From positions 1 to 17,781 of the forward strand of contig JAIOSX010000186.1 in NCBI GenBank assembly GCA_021107345.1: 17,781 bases of DNA. The letters run 5' to 3'. How positions within the stretch are numbered: position 1 is the stretch's first letter; every line of letters starts with the position of its first letter. Under the pieces are notes generated by a model, which saw nothing but the letters and a program-made list of their open reading frames with translations, did not search any database and was not told the DNA's origin. The stretch is from Candidatus Aegiribacteria sp. (GTDB lineage: Bacteria; Fermentibacterota; Fermentibacteria; Fermentibacterales; Fermentibacteraceae). This document shows positions 7,756 through 16,078 of this stretch, piece after piece. Position numbers and translations under genes: made by a program.

Positions 7756-8712
7756 CTATTGGTTTTTCTTTTTAATTATCCCAAGTACGATGATTCCCAG
7801 CAGCACAGCGAACCACAGGGTTGCGAAACGCATGATTATCGTTGTTACCGCCGCATCGGGTTCTGACATGACACTCATGAGGATGGCTCCTATGGTTATT
7901 TCTGTCAGGCCGAGGCCTCCGGGTATCATGGAGACGGCTCCCGCGATGGTTCCCGCCGAGTGAGCGAGCAGGGCAAGCCCAACGGAAAGCCCTGGCTCTA
8001 TACCCAGAGACATGGACACCAGACAGAGCACAAGGGCCTCCGCGCCCCATGACAGAATCCCGATGGGAACCGAGATCAGGAGACTTTTCAAATCCAGGAG
8101 AGATGAGCAGTTCCTGTGGAACTGTTCAAAATTCTCGCGGTGCTTCTCAACCGGTTTTATCCTGCAGAGAAGGTTTGTAAGGAATCCGAAAGCCTTCTCC
8201 CACAGCAGGAATATCATTATTGCCAGGACGAATACGATACCCGCCCCTACCGCTATCAATGCTCCTCTGTGCCGAACAAGCACAAGGCCTGTCATGGCAA
8301 TGAAAATCATGCTGATAAGGTCGGTTATCCTCTCGACTACCACCACCGGGGACGTTCTTGAGACAGGGATGTTCCTTCTGTCCTTCAGAAGGTAGCATTT
8401 AAGAAGTTCGCCAAGCTTTCCGGGCGATACGGTCATTGAAAAGCCCGCTACGAATACAGCAAGGCTCTCCTTCCATGGGATGTGTACATTTATCCTTACA
8501 AGGAAGTACTGCCACTTGAAGAATCTCAGAAGGTAGTTGAGAAGTGACAGTGAAAGGAACAGGGGTATCCAGAAGAGGGAAATGCCTGTCAGGGCATTGC
8601 CAACTTCCTTCGCGTCGGAAAAGAAAACGATGGCAGTATAAACCGCTATGGTGAGGATGACTGACCAGATCATTTTTTTCAAGGGATCACTTGGCCTGGG
8701 AAGGGCTGTCAT
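7756..8712 (-). CDS. Lysylphosphatidylglycerol synthase TM region / UPF0104 family membrane protein (flippase-like)
   Basis: A 318-residue polytopic membrane protein with about eight hydrophobic segments (first near 14-31, last near 297-313). Family signatures are all present: RFFKWQYFL at 63-71, SPGKLGELLKCYLL near 96-109, ERITDL at 127-132, MIPGGLGLTE near 262-271, and a final RFATLWFAVLLG. This family (YbhN, AglD and the membrane half of MprF) is linked to lipid or lipid-linked sugar translocation, and no catalytic LPG-synthase domain is attached, so an integral flippase-like role is inferred. It is the last gene of the operon and overlaps the TPR gene by 26 nt. The ATG at 8712 has AAAGG directly against it, too close for a good ribosome binding site; ATG 8673 (Met14) is an alternative start. 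The family call is firm, the substrate is not. Confidence 0.88.
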   Translation of the reverse strand: MTALPRPSDPLKKMIWSVILTIAVYTAIVFFSDAKEVGNALTGISLFWIPLFLSLSLLNYLLRFFKWQYFLVRINVHIPWKESLAVFVAGFSMTVSPGKLGELLKCYLLKDRRNIPVSRTSPVVVVERITDLISMIFIAMTGLVLVRHRGALIAVGAGIVFVLAIMIFLLWEKAFGFLTNLLCRIKPVEKHRENFEQFHRNCSSLLDLKSLLISVPIGILSWGAEALVLCLVSMSLGIEPGLSVGLALLAHSAGTIAGAVSMIPGGLGLTEITIGAILMSVMSEPDAAVTTIIMRFATLWFAVLLGIIVLGIIKKKNQ

Positions 8713-9493
8713 CCTTTACCATATGCTTCAGCTCCTGACCAATCCTGTCCATTCCGGGGAGGTCCTCAATAAGCTTCAGTGCCTTTGAGGCAAGCTTTAT
8801 TGCTTCATCCTTCTCTCCCTGCATAGAGCATGCCCTGGAGGCAAGAGCAAGAGCATTGGCCCTGCTGCTTCGAAGAATGATACTTCCGGACGGGATAAGC
8901 TCGAATGCTGTCTTTGCCTGGACCCTTGCATCAACCGGTTGTTTCTTCTTGAGATAAAGCATGGCCAGATTGACGTGAATACCACTTCTGGCGGAACCTT
9001 CCCTGAGTTCCAGGGCTTCCTTCAGAAGCTCCTCCGCTTCATCGAGCCGCTCGCCCAGCTCGATCAGCATTCCCGCTATGTTCATATTCATGGTTGACTT
9101 AAGGGAATCATCACAAGTCAGGGCTTCTCTGTAGAGTTCCTCAGCCTTTTTGTGGTCTTTCCTGCCGCCTGCGACATAACCAAGCTGTGCCAGCGCCATT
9201 GCGCTGTCGTCACCCTTTTCAATTGCCTGAAGGATAATGGACTCGGCCTCATCATACTGACCGGCTTTGATATAGAAATAGACAAGGGCGTTGGTCAGGG
9301 GGTCGGAAACGCTCTTACTGTTCATATTCCTTTTCAGGAAGTCTATCATGTCGTCCGTTTTTCCCCCCACTGCAAGTTTAGCTGCTTTTCTCAGCTGTAT
9401 CTGTTTCCAGGTGGGTGACTTGATAAGGCGCCAGGCCAGAAAGAAAACAGTCAGGGCAAGAAACGCCAGTATAATAAACCAGATTGGTGGCAT
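8687..9493 (-). CDS. Membrane-anchored TPR protein
   Basis: A 268-residue protein. Residues 3-22 form one hydrophobic segment followed by positively charged WRLIKSPTWKQIQLRK, so the anchor is N-terminal with the bulk of the chain probably in the cytoplasm. The rest is built from tetratricopeptide repeats. Visible units include FYIKAGQYDEAESIILQAIE, GGRKDHKKAEELYREAL, LGERLDEAEELLKEALELRE and QGEKDEAIKLASKALKLIED. This is a scaffold architecture; being between PBP1A and a lipid flippase-like gene, it may organise envelope synthesis proteins, which is inference. The start overlaps the PBP1A stop by one base (TGATG), with GGAG 7 nt upstream, a typical coupled arrangement. Domain call is sure; partner unknown. 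Confidence 0.88.
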   Translation of the reverse strand: MPPIWFIILAFLALTVFFLAWRLIKSPTWKQIQLRKAAKLAVGGKTDDMIDFLKRNMNSKSVSDPLTNALVYFYIKAGQYDEAESIILQAIEKGDDSAMALAQLGYVAGGRKDHKKAEELYREALTCDDSLKSTMNMNIAGMLIELGERLDEAEELLKEALELREGSARSGIHVNLAMLYLKKKQPVDARVQAKTAFELIPSGSIILRSSRANALALASRACSMQGEKDEAIKLASKALKLIEDLPGMDRIGQELKHMVKDDSPSQAK

Positions 9494-11709
9494 CAGTTCG
9501 CTCCGTGATTAGTGTAATTCATATCGAATTCGGTAAAATCGGGAAGTGTCGTATCCGGCAGGAAAGCTCCACCTGAATAATCATGAAGAGTGCAGTAGTG
9601 CTGCGGGGCGGTTCCCTGCCAGAATTCTTCCTGCCTGGTGTTTTCTCCGCAGGTTGCAAGGGCAAGTTCACCTGTAATTGTACAGATAACAGCAGTCTCA
9701 ACTGAGTTCTCAGGCGGGCCGGGGAAAGCTACCGTTGAATCAACCGGGATATCCTCAAAATAGTCCTTCATGAAACTGTTCCATACGGGAAGGGCTATGC
9801 TGCTGCCAGATTGCCCTCTGCCGTTCTGCAGCCTCATTCTCACGACATGGTTGTCGTATCCTACCCATACACTGGCAACAAGATCGGGGGTATAACCTAC
9901 GAACCATGCATCGGCATAATCACTTGTGGTTCCGGTCTTCCCTCCGGCTCTCCTTCCCGAGAAGGGGCCTCCCCAGTACCATCTGCTTCCAGCAGCGGTC
10001 CCTTCGCGGATAACAGATTGAAGAAGGGAATTCATAAGGTACGCGCCTGTCTCGGACAGTACCCTCCTGCCTGCGGAGGGGGTCTGATTGTCTTCAAGAA
10101 CATTACCATACCTGTCCTCCACCCTGAGGATGGAGACAGCGTCCCTTGCCAGACCTCCGGTGGCGAAGGGGATATATGCCTGTGCCATTTCCAGCGGGTT
10201 CACCATGCAGCTGCCCAGCGGAAGGGAATGGACTATCGGAATTCTGGAAGTCAGTCCCATTGCCCTGGCTCTCGCGGCAACGGCTTCAATACCCACAGCC
10301 ATCCCCAGTCGCACTGCTGAAACATTGAATGAACGAGCCAGGGCGGTTCTCAATGTTACCATGCCGTGGAAGGTATGATCGTAATTCCTTGGCCTCCAGG
10401 AACCTGGAGACATCTGCACTACTACAGGCTGATCAAGGATAATACTTCCCGGAGACCATCCCTGTTCGATAGCTTCAGCATAAACAAATGGTTTGAAAGA
10501 GCTGCCGGGCTGCCTGCGGGCTTGAACGGCGCGGTTGAATTCGCTGTCTGTAAAGTCCCTTCCTCCAACCATGGCTTTTATGTATCCCGTGGCAGGATCC
10601 AGTGCCACCAGAGCTCCCTGTATGTAATCAGCTACTCCCGAAGTTGTATCCCGTACAGTCAGCCAGTGGGCGCGGGAGCTTTCATACCTGAGTCTGTCGG
10701 GATCACTCAGGAATTCCCCCGTCTCGTTATCCCAGACAGGTTCCATTTCAGTAAGAATGCTGTCCAACGCATGTTCAGCAATAATCTGCATATCCGGGTC
10801 GAGGGTTGTGTATACTCTTAGACCCTGTTCGTAAACCACTGACCAGCCGTACCTGTTTACAAGGTATTTCCGGATGTATTCCGAGAAGTAGGTCCATTCC
10901 TGTTCAATCTCAGGACGGTGAATATCAACAGCGAGCGGTGCGTTCATGGCCTCTTCTGCCTGCATCCGGGTTATGTATCCTTCGTTGGCCATTACCTGGA
11001 GAGCCACGTTCCTCTGGACCAGACACCTTTCATAATTGTTCTGGGGGTTGAAACCACTGGGATTCTTAACCATCCTCACAAGCATTGCCGCCTGGGCAAG
11101 GGAAAGCTCAGCAGCAGTGGTACCGTTGAAATAGGTTCTTGCAGCTGCCTCTATACCATGAGCACCCGCACCGAAATAGATCTGATTCAAGTACATTTCG
11201 AGGATCTCGTTCTTCTCGAACTGACGTTCGATCTCCATTGCAATAAAAGCTTCCTGGATCTTTCTCTGGACTGTCTGATCGGGTACGAGGAAAAGACCCC
11301 TGGCAAGCTGCTGTGTTATGGTACTTGCGCCTTGTCTTTCACCTGTTCTTAAATCGTGCAGGGCAGCCCTTGCGATACCTCTGTAGCTAATTCCGTTGTG
11401 TTCGTAGAAGGTTCTGTCTTCAGTGGCTATGAAACCGTTGATTACCCATGACGATACTTCTTCCAGTCTAACTGGGTACCTGTTCTCAACACAGGCTGTG
11501 GCCATAAGATTGCCCCTGCTGTCGTATATCTGGGTTGCAGCTGCAGGTTCATGACCCCGCAGACCGGCGACAAGCAGATTGCCTCTGGCTTCACTGAAGG
11601 CCGAGCTGCAGTCTCCGTAAACCCTGAATACAAACCCCGCACTGAAAAACAGTCCGGTTATACCGGCCAGTGAAAGCCAGTAAAGAACTGCTATGACCTT
11701 TTGTTTCAT
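9493..11709 (-). CDS. mrcA: Penicillin-binding protein 1A type (class A, bifunctional transglycosylase/transpeptidase)
   Basis: Class A PBPs polymerise lipid II and crosslink the peptidoglycan on the outer face of the inner membrane. The 738 residues have a cytoplasmic start and a transmembrane anchor at about 6-28. The GT51 transglycosylase domain has ATEDRTFYEHNG (catalytic Glu97), GASTITQQLARGLFL near 127-141, RKIQEAFIAMEIE near 149-161 and KNEILEMYLNQIYFG near 166-180. The transpeptidase domain has Ser403-Ser-Phe-Lys406 (RQPGSSFKP), Ser460-Phe-Asn462 and Lys591-Thr-Gly-Thr594. All catalytic residues are present. At 738 residues it is shorter than E. coli PBP1A (850). After the transpeptidase domain come Cys-containing segments (VICTITGELALATCGEN and HYCTLHDYSGG). 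It overlaps the lipoprotein gene by one base (TGATG), with GAGGAA 8 nt upstream. Confidence 0.96.
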   Translation of the reverse strand: MKQKVIAVLYWLSLAGITGLFFSAGFVFRVYGDCSSAFSEARGNLLVAGLRGHEPAAATQIYDSRGNLMATACVENRYPVRLEEVSSWVINGFIATEDRTFYEHNGISYRGIARAALHDLRTGERQGASTITQQLARGLFLVPDQTVQRKIQEAFIAMEIERQFEKNEILEMYLNQIYFGAGAHGIEAAARTYFNGTTAAELSLAQAAMLVRMVKNPSGFNPQNNYERCLVQRNVALQVMANEGYITRMQAEEAMNAPLAVDIHRPEIEQEWTYFSEYIRKYLVNRYGWSVVYEQGLRVYTTLDPDMQIIAEHALDSILTEMEPVWDNETGEFLSDPDRLRYESSRAHWLTVRDTTSGVADYIQGALVALDPATGYIKAMVGGRDFTDSEFNRAVQARRQPGSSFKPFVYAEAIEQGWSPGSIILDQPVVVQMSPGSWRPRNYDHTFHGMVTLRTALARSFNVSAVRLGMAVGIEAVAARARAMGLTSRIPIVHSLPLGSCMVNPLEMAQAYIPFATGGLARDAVSILRVEDRYGNVLEDNQTPSAGRRVLSETGAYLMNSLLQSVIREGTAAGSRWYWGGPFSGRRAGGKTGTTSDYADAWFVGYTPDLVASVWVGYDNHVVRMRLQNGRGQSGSSIALPVWNSFMKDYFEDIPVDSTVAFPGPPENSVETAVICTITGELALATCGENTRQEEFWQGTAPQHYCTLHDYSGGAFLPDTTLPDFTEFDMNYTNHGAN

Positions 11710-13085
11710 CAGATCTGTTCCTCAATCAGGGGGAAACTCTCATTCGTGGAACGTATCCTTCTGAACAGCGGCTCTCCTGAATCGGTGTAGCCGAGGAAGT
11801 ACTCATACTCTCCCTCTGTTCCCCTGAAGGTTACTTCACGGCAGCTTCCCCTTCCCGAAGGCTGGGAAATAAAATCTGGATGGTAATCGCTTTCGTAGTT
11901 CTCAAAGGTTCTCCATACAAGTCTGTAGCCAGTTGGCGTACCTTCAAACAGAAAAAGGTTACCCGCCCAGTAGATCACTCTTTCAGGATCGCTGTCTCCG
12001 TTAAGTTCAACTGCAAGAGCCCTCCATACAACGATTCCTACATCATTTTCCATTTTCTGATCCAGCCGATGAGGATCGAGGTCTATCTCTACCTGACCCA
12101 GCGGTTCATTGCATCCGGAGGTCAGTACCACCGGGTACGTACGGGATAGAGAATCCCTGGTTTCCACAAGATCGCTTACGGAAAGAAAGAACTCCCGGAA
12201 ACCAGCCAGTCGTTCTTCCTCTTCAGCTATGTTCGGTTCATTCCAGAAACCTCTGGAGTAAAGCCCCTGCATTGCTTCATGTCGATGGTTCAGAACAGAT
12301 TTGGAAATGTAGGCCATTTCCCTCCAGATGCTGATCAGGGTCATCAGGTCGGCTGGAAGTCCGGAAAGAACTCTTTCAGATCTGTCTTTAATGATCTGGT
12401 ACTTCCCTGCTCTTCTTATATTGCTCTCAGCAAGAACAGCGTAGCTTCCAGGTTGAAGATCGAGTAAAAAATCACGAAAATCCGTACCCGCTTCAACAGC
12501 GGCGTTAAGGGATGCATAGCTATGGACTGAGTCTATATTGCAGTCATCGTAAAGCATTCTTACAACGTGCATTTCTCTTCTGACCTGCGGGTATTGAAGT
12601 ACGAGATTCGCCAGCTGCTCAATAGTCAGAGAATCTTCCAAATCCCTGGGAAGCTCCACTCCGAAACCATCGATCAGCCAGGAATCATCCGCAAGAATAA
12701 AATCGATACGGTTAATAGCTGGTAATTCCATTCTCCTGATGGTGCAGTAGTAGGAAGTTCTCATGCCCTCGGTGCTCTCCTGAATGGCGGTAAGGCGACC
12801 GCTTGCGTCGAAGGCCCTCCATCTTCCGAAGATCTGCTGCGGGGAGAGGCTGTCCAGCGGAAGTGAATCAGCAAATCCCTCGGAAATAAGTTCGAAGCAG
12901 TCCGGATCGTTCATTCCAAGTCTGTTGGAAAAATCCAGAGCTATTTCCATTGGGCTGTTGGGTAGTACTATCACTGAATCGCTGACCTCGGGGATCGCAG
13001 CATCGCCTCTGTCCATTATGTCCGGAGGGGATTCATCCCCGCAGGCAAGAAACAATAAAGCAACTGCCAATATCGACTTTTTCAT
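11709..13085 (-). CDS. Putative lipoprotein of unknown function
   Basis: A 458-residue protein with a short signal peptide, MKKSILAVALLFLAC, whose Cys15 would be the lipid-modified residue. The -3 residue is Phe, slightly off the usual lipobox, and the Asp at position 17 (CGDE) would favour inner-membrane retention by the E. coli +2 rule only if it were at +2; here Gly is +2, so it may be sorted outward. The rest has no family I recognise. It mixes helical parts in the middle (about 170-310, for instance SIWREMAYISKSVLNHRHEA) with strands near the end (EYEYFLGYTDSGEPLFRRI). The gene lies between pilB and PBP1A, overlapping both (4 nt ATGA and 1 nt), so it probably works in the envelope with PBP1A, possibly as an accessory factor; this is inference. 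GGGGG precedes the ATG by 4 nt. Confidence 0.8.
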   Translation of the reverse strand: MKKSILAVALLFLACGDESPPDIMDRGDAAIPEVSDSVIVLPNSPMEIALDFSNRLGMNDPDCFELISEGFADSLPLDSLSPQQIFGRWRAFDASGRLTAIQESTEGMRTSYYCTIRRMELPAINRIDFILADDSWLIDGFGVELPRDLEDSLTIEQLANLVLQYPQVRREMHVVRMLYDDCNIDSVHSYASLNAAVEAGTDFRDFLLDLQPGSYAVLAESNIRRAGKYQIIKDRSERVLSGLPADLMTLISIWREMAYISKSVLNHRHEAMQGLYSRGFWNEPNIAEEEERLAGFREFFLSVSDLVETRDSLSRTYPVVLTSGCNEPLGQVEIDLDPHRLDQKMENDVGIVVWRALAVELNGDSDPERVIYWAGNLFLFEGTPTGYRLVWRTFENYESDYHPDFISQPSGRGSCREVTFRGTEGEYEYFLGYTDSGEPLFRRIRSTNESFPLIEEQI

Positions 13086-14794
13086 TCAACCCCCAATGTA
13101 ACTTTAAGCATTTCCTCCGGAGTTGTTACCCCCTGACGAACCTTTGAAAGCGTGTTTGAATGGAGAGTTACCATCCCATGCTCCACCGCTGCCCTTCGAA
13201 TATCATCAATGGATGCATTATTTATAATTGCCGTACGTATCTTCTCCGACATTTCAAACACCTCGAACACGGCAATACGTCCCCTGTAACCGGTGCTGCG
13301 ACAGTTCCTGCACCCTTTTCCCCTCCTGAGAACAACTCCATCCTCGAGACCGATGGATTCAAGAATCGACCGGGGTGGAATGTACTCCTCACTGCACTTG
13401 TCGCATACTCTTCTCACCAGCCTCTGTGCTACTACCGCAACAAGGGTCGTAGAAAGCAGGTAAGGCTGAACACCCATATCTATCAATCTAATGGCAGCTG
13501 AAGCGGAATCGTTCGTATGCAGAGTACTGAGAACCAGATGACCAGTAAGGGCACATCTCATCGCACTTTTAGCTGTTTCCTTATCCCGGATTTCGCCCAC
13601 CATGATGATATCAGGATCCTGCCTGAGAATATGTTTAAGCGATGTGGAAAAAGTCAGTTCAATAGCCGGCTGTACGGATATCTGGTTGAATTCGTTTGTG
13701 ACGAATTCAATGGGATCTTCAATGGTGGTAATATTCTTCTCCTTGGTAGCCAGAGTCGTAAGTGAAGAATAGAGAGTAGTTGTTTTTCCGCTTCCGGTGG
13801 GACCTGTAACCAGAATCAGCCCGTTAGGCTTGCTAATCGCATTTCTATATCTGATCAGATCTTCACTTTCAAAACCAAGTAATGCAAGATCCTGCATCAG
13901 AAGGGCGGGGTCCAGTATTCTCAGAACTACTTTCTCTCCAAAAGCGACAGGAATGGTTGAAGCCCTTATCTCAACAGGTTTTCCCTCAAAGTGTGTTCTT
14001 ATTCTGCCGTCCTGCGGCCTTCTTTTCTCTGCGATATTCAGCCCGGATATCATCTTGATCCGTGACATTATGGGCAGGTGAAGCTTCTTCGGGATCTTGT
14101 AGATATCGTGAAGAACTCCATCGATTCTGAGCCTGACTACGGTTCCCTTTCTGTGGGGCTCAAGGTGTATGTCACTGGCATTTTCCTCGAAGGCATAGTG
14201 TAAAAGATGGTTGACAGCGTTAACAATCGGACGGTCAGTTGGCTCAACTTTCTGGTCTATCTTACTGGATACGTACCTCTCCAGATTACCGAGATCAACT
14301 CCATCCTTTAAATCAAGCTCCTTGACAGCCGCTGTAATCGATCCGTGAAGTCCGTAAAACTGTCTGATAACCCTTGCTATCTCTGACGGCCTTCCAATGA
14401 ACAGTTCAATATCCCTGCCCAGCATATGGACCAGATCATCAAGGGGTCTTGTGTCCTCAAGGTTGCTTGTCGCCACCTTCAGTGACGATTCAGTTTCATC
14501 GAAGATCACCAGGTGATGCTTCTGAGCAAATGCCCCTGGCAGAAGATCCGTGACAACCTGATAATCAAGCTCCAGGGGATCCAGGACTTTATAGGGGAGC
14601 CCGGCAATTCCTGCCAGGAACTTGTATAGCAGCTCCTCGGAAACCAGGCCGCGAGCTACCAGTATATTCAAAACATTTTCATCCGTGACATCATCGTATC
14701 TGGCAAGCCTCTCGAATCCGTTATCCGAAAGAATCCCTGCGCTGTGAAGCTGTTGAGGCAGCGTACTTATATCAATATTTGGTGTTGATTTCAT
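13082..14794 (-). CDS. pilB: GspE/PilB-family type IV pilus or type II secretion ATPase
   Basis: This hexameric cytoplasmic ATPase drives pilus extension or secretion pseudopilus assembly. The 570 residues have an N-terminal MshEN/GspE-N domain (about 40-150) and then the ATPase core: SDIHLEPHRKGTVVRLRIDG near 207-226, Walker A GPTGSGKTT at 331-339, an Asp box TTIEDPIE at 356-363, a Walker B region DPDIIMVGEIRD at 393-404 and a His box GHLVLSTLHTND at 418-429. The zinc-binding tetracysteine motif is intact: Cys464, Cys467, Cys495 and Cys498. The length is typical for PilB (about 570). No pilC, pilT, pilin or gspF lies in the window, so the pilus/T2SS choice is open; the length and MshEN domain favour PilB. 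It overlaps the phosphorylase gene by 4 nt (ATGA), and AGGAAAG precedes the ATG. Confidence 0.95.
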   Translation of the reverse strand: MKSTPNIDISTLPQQLHSAGILSDNGFERLARYDDVTDENVLNILVARGLVSEELLYKFLAGIAGLPYKVLDPLELDYQVVTDLLPGAFAQKHHLVIFDETESSLKVATSNLEDTRPLDDLVHMLGRDIELFIGRPSEIARVIRQFYGLHGSITAAVKELDLKDGVDLGNLERYVSSKIDQKVEPTDRPIVNAVNHLLHYAFEENASDIHLEPHRKGTVVRLRIDGVLHDIYKIPKKLHLPIMSRIKMISGLNIAEKRRPQDGRIRTHFEGKPVEIRASTIPVAFGEKVVLRILDPALLMQDLALLGFESEDLIRYRNAISKPNGLILVTGPTGSGKTTTLYSSLTTLATKEKNITTIEDPIEFVTNEFNQISVQPAIELTFSTSLKHILRQDPDIIMVGEIRDKETAKSAMRCALTGHLVLSTLHTNDSASAAIRLIDMGVQPYLLSTTLVAVVAQRLVRRVCDKCSEEYIPPRSILESIGLEDGVVLRRGKGCRNCRSTGYRGRIAVFEVFEMSEKIRTAIINNASIDDIRRAAVEHGMVTLHSNTLSKVRQGVTTPEEMLKVTLGVE

Positions 14795-16077
14795 ATTACT
14801 TTCCTGACAAGTGGTTCAGCAGGCTGATCCCATTCAGCAGATTCTGAAATTCTTTTCGACGCGACGAACGCATCTTCCCTGGACCCGGCATGTATCAGAC
14901 CAAGTATATCACCTGCGGTGACCTCGGTACCACCCGGGATAAACTGTTCCCAGCCTGTATCAGGCTTAATCTGCTGATTCATACTGTATCTTCCCCCTCC
15001 AAGACCCCGGACAGCCTCTCCAACCTCGTAGGCGTTCATCCCATTCCAGTATCCAGAGCGAGATGCCCTTACCTCCGTTCTCACAGGTGCCTCAGGTAGA
15101 GATCTGAAAGCATCGAGATCACCTCCCTGGGCCTCTACTATGGTAACGAATTTGTTCATTGCAGAACCCCTGTCCAGAAGCTCCTCGCAAAAACTGATTG
15201 CCGTCGCGGTATCCGGATAACGGGACGGTTGGGCCTGGTATAACATCGAAGCGCTCAGCCTTATCGAAAGCTCCCTCACATCCGGAGGCCCGGAGCCCTC
15301 AAGAACGTCAAGTGCCTCCTGAACTTCAAGGGCGTTGCCGGTTTTCATGCCAAGGGGATAATCCATTCCCGTAATAAGGGCTTCCGCCTTCACTCCGGCT
15401 TCCGCGGCAATGCCGATCAGCTCCCGTGCGAGTTCTTCCGCCTGCGTAAAATGCTTCATAAAGGCACCATTACCCACCTTTACATCAAATACAAGAACAT
15501 CGGTTTTCTCTGCCAGCTTCTTGCAAAGTATGCTTGCGCTGATAAGGGGAATCGACATAACGGTGGATGTAGCGTCCCGAAGGGCATACAGCTTTTTGTC
15601 AGCGGGAGCGAGGGCATCAGTCTGACCGCTCATCGCTACTCCGTTTGTCTCAACAAGTTCAATGAATGTTGAAAGCGGGAGCTGAACATTCATTCCGGGT
15701 ATCGATTCCAGTTTGTCCAGTGTACCTCCCGTATGACCCAGGCTTCTTCCGCTGATCATTGGGATTCTAAGCCCGGCCGCCGCGGTCAGGGGAGCCAGTA
15801 TCAAAGATATCTTATCGCCCACTCCCCCGGAGCTGTGCTTATCGGCAAGGGGAGGTCCGTCACTCCACTCAATAACTGTGCCGCTGTCCCTCATGGCGAG
15901 TGTAAGAGCAACGGTTTCTTCACGGGGAAGACCTCTCATGTAGGCGGCCATAAGCCAGGCTGCAGCCTGATAATCAGGAATTTCTCCCGAACCTATTGCG
16001 GCTGCGAATTCGTAGATATCGTCTCTGGAAATCCTGATGCCATCTCTGGTCGCAGCAATAAGGTCGGTGATTATCAT
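14791..16077 (-). CDS. deoA: Pyrimidine-nucleoside or thymidine phosphorylase
   Basis: This enzyme reversibly cleaves thymidine or uridine with phosphate to base plus (deoxy)ribose 1-phosphate in the cytoplasm, for nucleoside salvage. The 428 residues show KHSSGGVGDK at 80-89, the phosphate-binding loop. The family signature SGRSLGHTGGTLDKLESIPG is at 109-128, LRDATS at 166-171, and Ser182 and Lys186 lie in ASILCKK. Offset by four, these match E. coli thymidine phosphorylase Lys84, Ser86, Arg171, Ser186 and Lys190, so the active site looks complete. The loop reads HSS where E. coli has HST, a mild change. The C-terminal domain (about 330-428) has GGRY and AGDILGLI. Specificity for thymidine or for both pyrimidine nucleosides cannot be told. 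GGAAGAG precedes the ATG; the previous gene ends one base upstream. It is the only metabolic enzyme in this envelope operon. Confidence 0.94.
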   Translation of the reverse strand: MIITDLIAATRDGIRISRDDIYEFAAAIGSGEIPDYQAAAWLMAAYMRGLPREETVALTLAMRDSGTVIEWSDGPPLADKHSSGGVGDKISLILAPLTAAAGLRIPMISGRSLGHTGGTLDKLESIPGMNVQLPLSTFIELVETNGVAMSGQTDALAPADKKLYALRDATSTVMSIPLISASILCKKLAEKTDVLVFDVKVGNGAFMKHFTQAEELARELIGIAAEAGVKAEALITGMDYPLGMKTGNALEVQEALDVLEGSGPPDVRELSIRLSASMLYQAQPSRYPDTATAISFCEELLDRGSAMNKFVTIVEAQGGDLDAFRSLPEAPVRTEVRASRSGYWNGMNAYEVGEAVRGLGGGRYSMNQQIKPDTGWEQFIPGGTEVTAGDILGLIHAGSREDAFVASKRISESAEWDQPAEPLVRKVI

Positions 16078-16078
16078 T

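Noticed and set aside
7541..7963. Plus-strand open frame covering the intergenic gap near 7600
   Set aside because: Half of it is antisense to the flippase-like gene, there is no ribosome binding site, and the translation looks random.
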